Shown here in pieces: positions 1 through 9,619 of a stretch of DNA of 64,000 nt. The notes below the pieces were generated by a model. That model did not search any database. It saw only the letters and a program-made list of their open reading frames with translations, and was not told the origin of the DNA. Numbering within the stretch: the first letter of the stretch is position 1; every line of letters starts with the position of its first letter. The translations under genes and the position numbers were made by a program. Source of the DNA: Unio delphinus (Eukaryota > Mollusca > Bivalvia > Unionida > Unionidae); assembly GCA_029339505.1 (NCBI GenBank), contig JAQISU010000108.1:20283501-20347500 (forward strand). The letters are read 5' to 3'.

Positions 1-1081
1 ACCTAGAAATGATCTTACCTGCGTTTTGTTGGTTGGCTTCGGTGCGTCTCTAATTGCTTCAATTTGCTTGGGATGAGGTTTTAACTGACCCATACCGCTG
101 ACCCTATGACCCAAACAATCTAAATCTGTATAACCAATACTGCATTTAGTGGGTCTCACTGTAAGGTTCGCTTTGCGGAGTCTATTGAAGAGCTCGCTCA
201 GGACGGACACGTGCTCACTCCAAGTATTCGTGTACACGAATATGTCGTCTACAAAGCTATCAACGTTTGTTAAACCTTTAAGCAATTTACGCATCAAACG
301 ACAACAGGTGGCGCTGGCTCCAACTAACCCGAATGGCATCACTTTGAATTGATACAGTCCTTTCTGGGTCGCAAATGCTGTCAATGGTCCTGGGACAATG
401 GGAACCTGCCAATATCCCTTGGCCAGATCTAATTTGGAAATCCATCGGTTTCCCGACAACTTCGCAAATAGACCCTCCATATCTTGCATTGGTTCTGCAT
501 CGAACACAGTGATTTTATTTAACTGCCGAAAATCAATGCAGAATCGGTTCGTCCCGTCCTTTTTCCTGACAAGCACTACTGGAGAAGAATATGGCGAGTT
601 GGAGGGTTCAATCACCCCCAGATCCAACATTTTACCCACCTCTTCGTCCACAGCTTCACGTGCGTTGTATGGCACCGGATAGCCCTTGATTCGAATAGGG
701 TCAGACGTATTCAACTTAATTTTGAGGTCCAACAAAGTTGTACAACCTGGTCTGTCAGTGAATACATAAGAATGTTTAGCCAAGAGCGCATTAATCTGTT
801 GACGCTGGTCTTTCGTCAACTCCGCACTCACATCGACTTTATCTATCCCCTCCCCCGCAACTCCCAAGGGACATTCAAGGGAACTCTCTATATTCGAATC
901 AGCTTCATCATCGTCTACGACTGCCGTATAAACGACATTTAAGACCCCCTTTCCAACATTGTCGCTCTGTCTCTTAATATACAACTTGAGCATATTTGCA
1001 TGGAATGTTTTTACAATACCGTCCATGTCAATTTTATAGTCCATGTCACCTTTTACTTCTTTAACTTCATATGGACCTTTC
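1..1081 (-). CDS. Reverse transcriptase part of a Ty3/Gypsy (Gmr1-like) polyprotein, runs off the window
   Basis: Read on the minus strand, this stretch is an open frame without a start, so it is part of a longer polyprotein. It shows the order expected of a Gypsy RT: a VVLVRKKDG-type strand, the D of SKLDLAKGYWQVP, the MPFGL turn, and the catalytic SFVDDIFVY box near 225-260. RT copies element RNA to DNA in the cytoplasmic particle. The segment between this RT and the integrase to its right is split by a SINE. RT lies downstream of integrase on the element, which is the reverse of normal Gypsy order. RNase H, if present, lies beyond position 1. Confidence 0.85.
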
Positions 1082-1408
1082 TTTAACCGCTCCGGTGGCC
1101 TAGTGGTTAGAGCGTCCGCCTCGGAAGCGGGAGGTCGTCGGTTCGATCCCCGGCCGAGTCATACCAAAGACTTACAAAAATGGTACTAACAGCTGCCTCG
1201 CTTGACGCTCAGCATTAAGAGGTTAGTGTTAGGACTGGTCGGCCTGGTGTCAGGATAATGTGACTGGGTGAGACATCATGCTACATGTCTGCGGCATGAT
1301 GTCTCAGTGCTAGACATCACTATAAACTGCCTCACTGCAGACATCGTAGCGATATGACTGAAAAATTGTTAAAGCTACGTTTAAAATCCTAATCAAACAA
1401 ACAAACAA
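1082..1408 (+). mobile_element. tRNA-derived SINE with 15-bp target duplications
   Basis: The 5' head carries RNA polymerase III promoter boxes: an A box (TGGCCTAGTGG, near 1095) and a B box (GGTTCGATCCC, near 1140). A non-tRNA body follows and the 3' end is an AAAC repeat (AAACAAACAAACAA). A 15-bp direct repeat, TCATATGGACCTTTC, flanks it at 1067-1081 and 1409-1423. The insertion lies in the linker between integrase and RT of the Gypsy polyprotein, so that element was already present. A second copy of the family is at 51614-51924. Confidence 0.93.
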
Positions 1409-3693
1409 TCATATGGACCTTTCCACTGGACCAATAACTTATTCGAACTCGTTGGAAGAAGCAATAGCACCTGATCTCCCACAAGAAATTTCCTATTACG
1501 CGCTCTGCGGTTGTAATACTTGGCATATCTGCGCCCCGATTTAATCAATTTGTCACGTGCCATCTGGCATGTACTCTCAAGTTTGTTTCTTAGATCTAAA
1601 ACGTACTGGTAAGTCGTTTTTATTTCCTCGTTCGCGACATCACCAGTCCATAGTTCGCGTAGTATCCGCATCGGGCCTCGAACTGTTCTACCATACAACA
1701 GTTCAAAGGGTGAGAACCCTAAACTTTCCTGCGGTACTTCACGGTACGCGAACAGAACAGCGTTTAAATAACGGTCCCAGTCTTGCGGACGTTCCGCGCA
1801 CATCTTTCGTAGCATGCTCTTCAGGGTACCATTAAACTTCTCTACCAGTCCATTGCACATCGGATGGTATGGGGTAGTGTTTAGCTGTTTGATGGATAAC
1901 AGCCTACTTATTTCACCCATGAGGTCAGAGATGAATTGGGCACCACAATCCGTGAGGATTTCTTCTGGCACCCCTACCCTACTGAAGATATCAACTAATG
2001 CTTCAGCTACCCTTTCCGTTTCAATAGCTGGTAACGCTACGGCTTCAGGGTATCTGGTTGCGTAGTCAACCAGAGTAAGAATATACCGATTCTTTCTTTC
2101 GGTAACTGGGTGTATTGGTCCTACAATATCTACTGCCACTCTTTTAAACGGTGTATCTATTAATGGCATCTGTCCCAAGGGCGCCCTTGTGACCCTTCCC
2201 TTGCACACGGTTTTCTGACATACGTCGCACGACCTACAGAACCGTGTGACATCGCCATTAACACCGGGCCAGTAGAATTCAGTGGTCTTAGCCTTACCTA
2301 GGTGTCCTGCCATGCTTGACTCATGCGCCACCCTAAGTACTTGAGATCTATATCTCTGGGGTACGACCACTTGCCAATACTTCTTACCCTCCCGAGCGCT
2401 AAACTCCCAATGAATTAATCCGTTCTTGCGTACGAATCTCGAGCTACCCCCACGCTTGCAATGTTTAATCGTGCCGGACGTGATTTTCTCAACAATTGTT
2501 CTGATGGATTCATCATGTTCTTGCTCTTGTTTGAAATCATTTCGGGAAATTCCTGAGATCGATTCAGGGACTATTAATTTACGAAACGCGGTTTTCTCTC
2601 GCCGTGTTTGCGCTCGCGTTTCGACTGCCTGGGCCAAAGGTATTTTAAAATCGGCCATGGTTGGAAGACGGGAACCTTCAACATTACCGATCGTCAGATC
2701 GTAAATAGGATTGTCCATACAAAGGGCATCAACAGTTCCCGTTAAGAAAGGTGTTTTTACTGTGATCCTTGCTACGGGAATGCGACCCATCGTCTGATCA
2801 AGTAACATACATGGGGATTCCCACCCGAGCATTTGGTTATCCTGCACGAGACTACGTTTGATCACTACGCCCGTGCAACCAGTGTCACGCAATACCACGA
2901 CTTCTCGACCGTTGACAAACCCTCTCGCGGTTGGTACACGCGCTTCAGGAAATAAACACGTGCCAAGCGAATGAATACAAGGTTCTACCTGTACGATGTT
3001 ATCAGATATACCTTTACTTTGTATAGCCACTGCTACCTTATGTATAAGTGCCTTTCTTTTAGGACAGTCTTTTTGAACATGACCCCATGCATTACACAAG
3101 AAACATTGCACACGCTGAAAAACTGGATTCCTAACTGACCTTTTTACCTCAGCTGATTTTACAGGCTCCCTAGGCATAGGTCTTACAGACTGGTTTCCAG
3201 ACTTAAAATCTTTCAAAACCACGTTCTGGGTTCCCCCATGAGCTTCGGCAAATAAATCGGCTTGCTTAGCCATATCTTTTACGTTCGTGAAGACTTTCTC
3301 CTTCAGAAATTGATCTAATTCTCGCCCAACTGTATTAAATAATTGATCTCTGAGCAAGAAATCAGTCAACCCTTCAAACGTTTTCACCGCTTTGCCGCAT
3401 TCAATCCACCGCTCAAAATAGTTCGCAATTCTGACGGTGAACTGACCAAAGGTTTCTCCCTTATCGGGCTTGCTATACCTGAACTTTTTACGAAATCCTC
3501 GTTCAGTGAGCTCGTACCTTTTGAGAAGTGCTTCCTTTAGGACGTCGTACTTAAACACATCGTCCCTAGGAAGTCGAGAGTATACATCCAGCGCTTTACC
3601 TTTTAAAAGCGCACTAAGATGCAATGCCCAGTCATTTTGACTCCACTTCTGGTTTTCGGCATACCGCTCAAACCGATGAAGATAACTATCCAT
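1393..3693 (-). CDS. Gag-protease-integrase part of a Gmr1-like Gypsy polyprotein
   Basis: The 766-residue product starts with a Gag capsid region (SYLHRFERYA onward, about residues 1-150). A CCHC zinc knuckle follows (CFLCNAWGHVQKDC, about 197-210), then an aspartic protease with the active-site triplet in LRDTGCTG (about 268). It then goes straight to integrase: an H2C2 zinc-binding domain (HESS..GHLG, CRSCDVC), the DDE core (AVDIVG, LTDCGAQF, GLVEKFNG), and a GPY/F-like tail ending QWKGPYDC. No RT lies between protease and integrase. The frame ends where the SINE begins, so the last residues come from the SINE. The open frame continues upstream through an in-frame TAA at 3721-3723 into a coiled-coil segment. 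Confidence 0.9.
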   Translation of the reverse strand: MDSYLHRFERYAENQKWSQNDWALHLSALLKGKALDVYSRLPRDDVFKYDVLKEALLKRYELTERGFRKKFRYSKPDKGETFGQFTVRIANYFERWIECGKAVKTFEGLTDFLLRDQLFNTVGRELDQFLKEKVFTNVKDMAKQADLFAEAHGGTQNVVLKDFKSGNQSVRPMPREPVKSAEVKRSVRNPVFQRVQCFLCNAWGHVQKDCPKRKALIHKVAVAIQSKGISDNIVQVEPCIHSLGTCLFPEARVPTARGFVNGREVVVLRDTGCTGVVIKRSLVQDNQMLGWESPCMLLDQTMGRIPVARITVKTPFLTGTVDALCMDNPIYDLTIGNVEGSRLPTMADFKIPLAQAVETRAQTRREKTAFRKLIVPESISGISRNDFKQEQEHDESIRTIVEKITSGTIKHCKRGGSSRFVRKNGLIHWEFSAREGKKYWQVVVPQRYRSQVLRVAHESSMAGHLGKAKTTEFYWPGVNGDVTRFCRSCDVCQKTVCKGRVTRAPLGQMPLIDTPFKRVAVDIVGPIHPVTERKNRYILTLVDYATRYPEAVALPAIETERVAEALVDIFSRVGVPEEILTDCGAQFISDLMGEISRLLSIKQLNTTPYHPMCNGLVEKFNGTLKSMLRKMCAERPQDWDRYLNAVLFAYREVPQESLGFSPFELLYGRTVRGPMRILRELWTGDVANEEIKTTYQYVLDLRNKLESTCQMARDKLIKSGRRYAKYYNRRARNRKFLVGDQVLLLLPTSSNKLLVQWKGPYDCLFV

Positions 3694-3720
3694 GTTATCT
3701 TTTTCATCGTCAAAGGGAGT

Positions 3721-4236
3721 TTATTTGGTGCCCTTTAATTTACTAAAGGCAGAATCGTGTTCTCTTCCAGATGTCGCTAATTCTACCTTACGCTCATGAT
3801 CCCGTTGCTTTGCTTTTTCTTCTAATTCTATTGGCTTTCCCTCCGCTTCCATTTCCCATCCTATCCTGTCCTTTTCGGCCTGCTTCTCTAATTCTATCTT
3901 TTCCCTTTCGGCCTGCTTCTCTAATTCTATCTTTTCCCTTTCGAATTCTATCTTTTCCCTTTGGGCCTGCTTCTCTAATTCTATCTTATCCTTCTCAAAT
4001 GCCCATTTCTTATCTTCGGCTACCCTTTCTAATTCCCTTTTCCTTTCTTCGGCCTCCCCCTTTTCCTTTTCTAATTCCCTTTCTAATTCCCTTGACCTTA
4101 TCCTTTCTTCCTTTTCTAATTCCCTTGCCCTTTCTTCTCTTTCCCGGGCTTGTTCTTCTTGAATAAATTTCCTTAAGCTTTCACCTTCATATCCAAATTC
4201 TTTGCCTAAGGCAACCAAGTCCTTAAGGGATGACAT
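3721..4236 (-). CDS. Coiled-coil N-terminal Gag segment of the Gmr1-like element
   Basis: The likely start is the Met of MSSLKDLVALGKEFGYEG at 4236; an upstream Met at 4302 would add only hydrophobic filler. A charged coiled coil follows, made of degenerate repeats of the type EREKIELEKQAE. Similar leaders precede Gag in many invertebrate Gypsy elements. The TAA at 3721 is in the same frame as the downstream Gag start at 3693, and the codons between are open. Either a nonsense mutation has split one Gag, or the stop is read through. Confidence 0.7.
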   Translation of the reverse strand: MSSLKDLVALGKEFGYEGESLRKFIQEEQAREREERARELEKEERIRSRELERELEKEKGEAEERKRELERVAEDKKWAFEKDKIELEKQAQREKIEFEREKIELEKQAEREKIELEKQAEKDRIGWEMEAEGKPIELEEKAKQRDHERKVELATSGREHDSAFSKLKGTK

Positions 4237-4430
4237 GACAATTGTAATATGAATATAGATATATAACCAAACCAATACTTTAAACACGTTTATACTGGAC
4301 ACACGGACCTAGGTAAACTAAACAAAAATAAACTCCAACTAGAGTATTATCTTAACAGAAGGTCACGCTCAAATATAAACATTAAATGTATACCTTCACA
4401 AAAATGATTGACAGTTCACTTAATCCAACG

Positions 4431-4448
4431 ATCCCACTTCTGACACCA
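4431..4448 (-). other. Primer-binding site of the Gypsy element
   Basis: On the minus strand the sequence TGGTGTCAGAAGTGGGAT begins one base after a run ending in TTACA, the expected LTR end. TGG-initiated sites of this type prime minus-strand DNA synthesis from a tRNA 3' end. Its place upstream of Gag fits. Confidence 0.7.
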
Positions 4449-4449
4449 T

Positions 4450-5184
4450 TGTAACAGAGTTGTTACCGAGAGGAGGGTGGATTAAATGAACAATACAAAC
4501 ACAATTTGTGAAAGAAAATATAAATTTATGTAATAAATTATAAATGAAAAAAATACAGATGTAACAACACAAAAATTCATGCACTCATCCCACAATTACA
4601 CTCACAACCATTCACAATACATGAACAAATTAAATATTAATACAAAAGGAATCTCAGATGTAAAGGGATCTCTTGGACTATACACAGATCCAAGGATCCT
4701 TTACGAAAGTTAAATTAATGCAAGTATAAATTACGAAAAATGAACACAAACGACAAACTATACTATCGCACGATGGATTGCGATAACTAGCACGACCATA
4801 TACTTGTATTCAATCAAGTTGCTAGCTTTTATTGATATCTATGCGATCACTTGAAATATTATTGTGATCTGACATAAGCATGCAAATACAACAATGTATT
4901 AAATTGTATTACAATTTCAATACACATATGTGTCTCGACTCCGTATAACCGCACGATTCAGCAACAGTTGAATCGTCTCCCAGTTTCTCCGAAAACCTAG
5001 GGTTGACCAATACTATTATCGGACGTTTCCCTTCACGGATCCACCACAGTTATACGTTCAGACAACATACAACATCTACCAGAACCAACGGTTCCTCACT
5101 ACCCTAGATGTCGACCCGGATGTTTTACAACTCAGACAGCTCCGACACTCGGACTTCTAGCTTTCCGGATATTTACACGTTACA
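4450..5184 (-). repeat. Candidate 5' LTR of the Gmr1-like Gypsy element
   Basis: The plus strand begins TGTAAC next to the primer-binding site and has a matching GTTACA at 5179-5184, giving a 735-bp block with 6-bp inverted ends of the TG...CA type. The partner 3' LTR lies outside the window, so the right boundary is a guess from this dinucleotide rule alone. No protein is seen inside. Confidence 0.4.
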
Positions 5185-5729
5185 CAGATGTTGACGAACA
5201 GACAGTTCGACACACAGACAGATACTTCAATTCCGTTTGCACAAATTAACGGCACAATCACATTCAGATATTTATACAGAGATGTTCCGGAACAAATAAT
5301 AGATGTCCCACAACAAATCAGACGATATCAAAGACGTTTATCAAAAGATGGTATCAGATGTGTTAACAGCTACGGTATCAGAAATGGTATCAACTACGTT
5401 AGCAGCTACGGTATCAGAAACATTGACATCTACGGTATCAGATCTACGGTATCAGATCTACGGTATCAGAAACATTGACATCTACGGTATCAGCGATTAT
5501 CAGATCTATGTTAACAGCGATTGTCAGCTACAGTATCAGAAACCCGGTAACAGCTACAATAAACAAAACCAGACTAATAATAGTTGTCTCAAAAATAATC
5601 TAAGCCGTAGATTACGATATTGCATTTAAAAGCATCATTATACGAAATGATAATCTGAATAAAATTCACAATAAAACGAAAATGTAAATTTAACACTCAC
5701 CCCTTTGGCTGGAGATTGCAAGACGAGCT
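5185..5729. repeat. Degenerate tandem repeat of a CTACGGTATCAG unit
   Basis: From about 5330 to 5560 the motif CTACGGTATCAGA recurs many times with variants such as AGCTACAGTATCAG. Some copies form larger units with AAACATTGACAT. Open frames here (around 5188-5629) only reflect the repeat and look non-coding. The stretch lies between the candidate LTR and the LINE 3' end. Confidence 0.6.
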
Positions 5730-5742
5730 TATTTCTTTTTTT

Positions 5743-5767
5743 GGGGGGGCACCAGACAGATGCCCCC
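5743..5767 (-). other. Stem-loop at the 3' end of the LINE
   Basis: The seven-base arms GGGGGCA and TGCCCCC enclose a nine-base loop, directly before an A-rich tail. In several LINE families the RT recognises a 3'-end hairpin of its own RNA; that role here is an inference. Confidence 0.55.
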
Positions 5768-5769
5768 TC

Positions 5770-6936
5770 TCCCTATTGAAAAAACTAAAAAAAGGTTTTA
5801 TGTGTATGTGTGTTCCCCCGATATGTAGTTTGGTATGTTTTTTATGAATTTCCATTTAATTTAAACTAACCTTAATTTTTTCCCATCGGGATTATATAAT
5901 AATAGGAAGATATTTTTATCCTTAGTGTTTCTCTATGACATTCCACCCGAACTCAAAGGTCCATCATGGGTGTCTGTCTCAGTTTCTCAAAGTTAACCCT
6001 GGCTAGGGGTTTCCTACATCCTGTGTATGCTATTTGTGTTGTGCTATATGTGTGTTGCTATATGTATTCATATGAATACTGTATATTTTGTAAGGATAGC
6101 CATTCTTGTCAAATTTTTCCAGTTTTTCTAACCATATAAATACCTCTGAACGGTATTTATTTTAGTATATATGTTTTAGTTTCATTTAATTAATATATGT
6201 TTTAATAATTTTGAATTTGGTACAAATCATGGTGTCTTAATTTTAAATTATATTGGTTGATACCAATCTATTGTTTTACTGTTTGCTATATTATGTTCCA
6301 TGTTTTGTAATTTCCTTATTTATATACTAGATCACTTTGATCGAAATGGGATTCGTACAATTTCTTTATTATTGTTTGCACTTCACCCCTCTCGATACTA
6401 TTTTGTGATCTTTATTTATTTATAATTAAATCCTTATTTTATTCCAAAAGATTATTTTATATTTCCCTTTAAACGGGCTTTCTGTGTAGATTTTCGCAAA
6501 TCTCCACAGAGTAAAAATCATTTCTCACCAGTGATTTTGTATGATAGCATGCTTATTTTCAAGAAAAAGAAAAAACGAGAAAAGGAAACAGATCTTAACT
6601 ATAGAGCCTATCTAATCCGTGAGTTGTTTTGTAATGTGTATGTCTCTAGGTGAGCTTTATTCCAAACTCTTTCACGGGCCTGTCCACTTCGCGTAGCGCC
6701 ATGTGATATAGCCCCGTGCTCTCATTGCTCGTACTTTTCTCCTCCTGAGTTCCCTGAACCCTCCTTATCTAAAATTTTCCCCATAGTTTTTAATTGGACC
6801 GCATGCTATCATATACTTAATAATAAAAGCTGATATTTCTTCTAAAATTGTCTTTGTAAATTTTCCATCTAGATATAAGAGTTGTATGTTGTCATGTAAT
6901 TGTTTTTTTAAAATATTAGTGACAATTTTGTTTCTA
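5770..6936 (-). other. Presumed 3' UTR of the LINE
   Basis: About 1.17 kb of AT-rich sequence separates the last recognisable ORF2 codons from the 3' hairpin. I see no second gene in it. Decayed C-terminal ORF2 codons may extend slightly below 6937. Confidence 0.5.
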
Positions 6937-8676
6937 TCAATTTGAGTTATAAGACATTCCGTTATAATATGTTTTTTTTGTAAAAGAGAAATTTTTGCAT
7001 AGTGGACATTTTGGCGACACTGCGATCATACGCCGTCGCACTGCTATTTCCCCTGTCAACCATGCATCATGCATGTATTTGAACAAGGTACTTTTGATTT
7101 TAATGGATCTGAGTTTGACCCAATTTCCCCATGCCCTATCCCAGTTAATATTCATGTGTTTTTGTTCTACCTTATTTTTGTCCTTATTTATTGTGTTTTG
7201 TGCTAGCCATCTGTATGTGCATTTTGTATCAGTGTCCCAAAATTCCTTTACATCTCTGTATTTGAATAGTAAATCTTTTATTGATCTTAATTTCCTTGGC
7301 ACTTCTAATAATTTTATTAAGTTATTATTCCTATATATGTCGTTTCTCTGCTTCATAGAGAAACCAAAATAATATATGTACAGCCCATGCCAAGGTATTT
7401 TTGGCTCCACTTTAATCTCCTTAAATCGATTTAAAATGTTGGTGCATTTAATTAGGGTGGGGTGGGGGAGACCTAGACCTCCCCTCACCCCCTCCCTATA
7501 TAGTGTATCTTTGGTTGTGTAATGTATTTTAAAAGCCCATAAGTAGTTAATAATCTCGTTATCTATATTTTTTAGTGTTGCATTTTTTATGTCTACTGTT
7601 TTTAATTTGTAATTTAAGTGCACATACATATAGTTTTTTGCAACTTGTGCTCGTTCCATTAAGCATATTGGCAATGGTGCCAAGATTGTCAAATTTTTCT
7701 TAATACTTTCTTTTATTTCTTTTAAATTGTCTTCCAGTTCATCTTTTCCAAAATTTACGCCTAATGTTTTTATATTATCTTTAATAAGAAGAGCAGGCAG
7801 ACCATGTTTCTTACCTCTCCAGTCTCCTATTAATAAGATTTCAGTTTTATCAGGATTTATCTTAGATCCTGAAACTTTTCCAAATTTGTCAAATTCCTTT
7901 ATTAGTTCATTATAAGATTTTCCATCTTGAATAAAGTTTGTGCAATCATCAGCATGTTGTAACATCTTAACTTCTTCTTTAATGTTTGGAACTTTGATTC
8001 CTACAATATTTGGGTTATTCCTTACTTTGGTACTTAAGATTTCTATTGCTATTACTTATAATAGCATAGATAGTGGGCAGCCTTGCCTCACTGATCTTTG
8101 AATTTCAAATTGTTCCGTTTGTGCTCCATTTACCTGTACAATCGAGTTTATATCATTATACAGAATTTTGGTCCAATTTTGGAAATTTTCTCCAAATCCA
8201 AATTTTTCTAGTGTCTTATATATATAGTTTTGCTCAAGTCGATCAAAGGCTTTTTCTTGGTCAATTAGTACCATAGCACTAGTAGTACCATTTATATTTA
8301 TATGATCAATTATAGTTTTAATGTTTAAGATGTTATTTTGTATATTTCTTCCTTTTGGCCCACTTGTTTGATTTATATTTATAATTGGGTCAAGACACTT
8401 TTTGACCCTTTCCGTTAAAATTTTACTCAAAATTTTATAGTCAACATTAAGGAGTGAGATGGGTCTCCAGTTTTTTATTTCATCCCTATTTCCCTTTCCC
8501 TTATATATTATTGTTATCATACCCTCCCTCATTGTGTTAGTCATTTTGCTATTTCTAAGTGCAATATTATTGTATAACCATTCTAAAATTGGCGACAACT
8601 CTCTGCAGAATTTTTTATAGAATTCCGCGGAAAGTCCATCTCTCCCTGGTGATTTATTTTTACCTAATTTTCCTAT
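6937..8676 (-). pseudogene. LINE ORF2: reverse transcriptase and C-terminal domain (downstream part)
   Basis: The first part (8676-8056) carries RT motifs: SPGRDGLSAEFYK, a WRPISLLNVDYKILSK block, LIDQEKAFDRL and RQGCPLS. An in-frame TAA at 8056-8058 interrupts it. The same frame continues with the catalytic box QHADD (usually F/YADD) from about 7960, through a thumb and C-terminal domain, to a CPLC zinc-like motif near 6985. A Met-initiated version of the frame can start in the provirus repeat at 8715, giving a 13-residue foreign leader. The break at 8672-8676 falls just before a conserved K/G-rich RT block and was caused by the provirus insertion. Confidence 0.9.
8672..8676. repeat. Target-site duplication (left) of the outer provirus, CCTAT
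   Basis: CCTAT at 8672-8676 matches CCTAT at 38846-38850. Both abut the provirus ends AGCAGCAGAG and CTCTGCTGCT. Counting the neighbouring T it could be read as 6 bp (TCCTAT), but then the element ends would not be symmetric. Confidence 0.93.
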
Positions 8677-8926
8677 AGCAGCAGAGAGGGTGAATCCTAC
8701 AACGTTTTTAGACAAAATTTGATTGAAATCCTAAAACGAGCCGTCTTATAATCTTATTTTAACCAAAAAAAGGCGAACCCTACAACGTTTTCAGACAAAA
8801 AATTGATTGAAATCTCCCTACGAAATCATTTTAACTAAAAAAATGAAAACGATTTTTTAATCAATTTTGGTCGCAACTTGTTGTCATCCACCCTCTCTGC
8901 TGCTGAAGTTTTCAGTTCTGGGTTAA
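8677..8926 (+). repeat. Left terminal inverted repeat of the outer provirus
   Basis: This 250-bp end is repeated in reverse complement at 38596-38845. It starts AGCAGCAGAGAGGGTG, and the same 16 bases recur inverted at 8889-8904. Inside are two direct copies of a roughly 37-bp unit beginning CCTACAACGTTTT. The ends are where integrase acts and probably where protein-primed replication starts, by analogy with Polintons and adenoviruses. Confidence 0.93.
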
Positions 8927-8942
8927 TAATTCTTTTACGATT

Positions 8943-9614
8943 TTAACCGAATATTTGATCGAGTCCGATACGATATCGTGTCCGAGGATCATGTAGATTT
9001 ATTGTTGCGAATCCGTGCGGCGTCGACTGAGCATGACTAAAGAAATCTCGAAATTGATTGAAGTCCATATCAGAACACCATGTCTGCCATATATTTCTAA
9101 GAGTATGAGTATCAACTCCGTTGAATACAGACAATAAATTGCAGTTATCTCTGATCACTTTTGGAACCTGAGTGTAGCGTTGAGTGACATATATCACGTC
9201 AGTGTTTTTGTGACGCCCACGGGAAAATATTCTAGCAGGATTCTTTTGTTTATCCAACATTATATCATCGTATACGACTAAATTGTTAATATCTCCATCA
9301 ATATCATCAATACTCGGTGCTTCATCGATATCGGTTATAAAATCAATGGCGTTCTCACCCTTAATTTCTGATGCATTCTCGTTAAAATCTTTTAGCACTT
9401 CATAACATCGTTGATCATCTACGCTAGGGGCAATTAAATACAACTTATCCCACTTCATCCATCTCATTATTAAATTGAGCAACAATTGCGTTTTACCGGA
9501 TCCAGATGGCCCGATTATAATCATCCGGATAGAGTTTGGTAGCGCTGCATGATGCTTAATTGGTTCTCTTGTTTTAGTCGCTGAAAAATCAATTATATCC
9601 ATATTTCTATACAT
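8943..9614 (-). CDS. Genome-packaging ATPase (A32/FtsK-like), outer provirus
   Basis: The 223-residue P-loop ATPase has Walker A IGPSGSGKTQLL at residues 34-45 and a Walker B strand LVVYDD at 112-117. It matches the A32-type ATPases that pump DNA into preformed capsids in Mavericks, virophages and NCLDVs. The start at 9614 is shared with the inner copy; a second Met at residue 5 is also possible. Its start codon lies 5 bp from that of the divergent zinc-ribbon gene. It is nearly identical to the inner copy at 26166-26837 and appears intact. Confidence 0.88.
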   Translation of the reverse strand: MYRNMDIIDFSATKTREPIKHHAALPNSIRMIIIGPSGSGKTQLLLNLIMRWMKWDKLYLIAPSVDDQRCYEVLKDFNENASEIKGENAIDFITDIDEAPSIDDIDGDINNLVVYDDIMLDKQKNPARIFSRGRHKNTDVIYVTQRYTQVPKVIRDNCNLLSVFNGVDTHTLRNIWQTWCSDMDFNQFRDFFSHAQSTPHGFATINLHDPRTRYRIGLDQIFG

Positions 9615-9619
9615 AAATT

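Larger units (their letters stand above)
5730..8676 (-). mobile_element. 3' half of a Tx1/L1-like LINE, split by the provirus
   Basis: This is the downstream half of a minus-strand non-LTR retrotransposon: RT and C-terminal region (8671 down to 6937), about 1.2 kb of 3' UTR, and an A-rich tail at 5730-5742. Its 5' half, with the endonuclease, is at 38846 to about 40300. The reading frame joins across the 30-kb provirus once one copy of the 5-bp target duplication is removed. Confidence 0.9.

Noticed and set aside
1090..1165. A tRNA gene
   Set aside because: The pol III boxes are present, but this is the head of a SINE with a tail and target duplications, not a free tRNA gene.
3771..4166. Plus-strand Pro/Leu/Ser-rich frame
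   Set aside because: Antisense shadow of the coiled-coil Gag repeat on the minus strand.
5188..5629. Open frames rich in Tyr, Gly, Ile and Thr, Val, Ser
   Set aside because: They are read from the CTACGGTATCAG tandem repeat in different frames and carry no domain.
8677..8926. Four dispersed copies of a simple MITE as the explanation for the 250-bp repeats
   Set aside because: The four copies sit exactly at the ends of two complete gene sets, in opposite orientation, with matched 5-bp duplications. They are terminal repeats, although a movable sub-unit within them remains possible.
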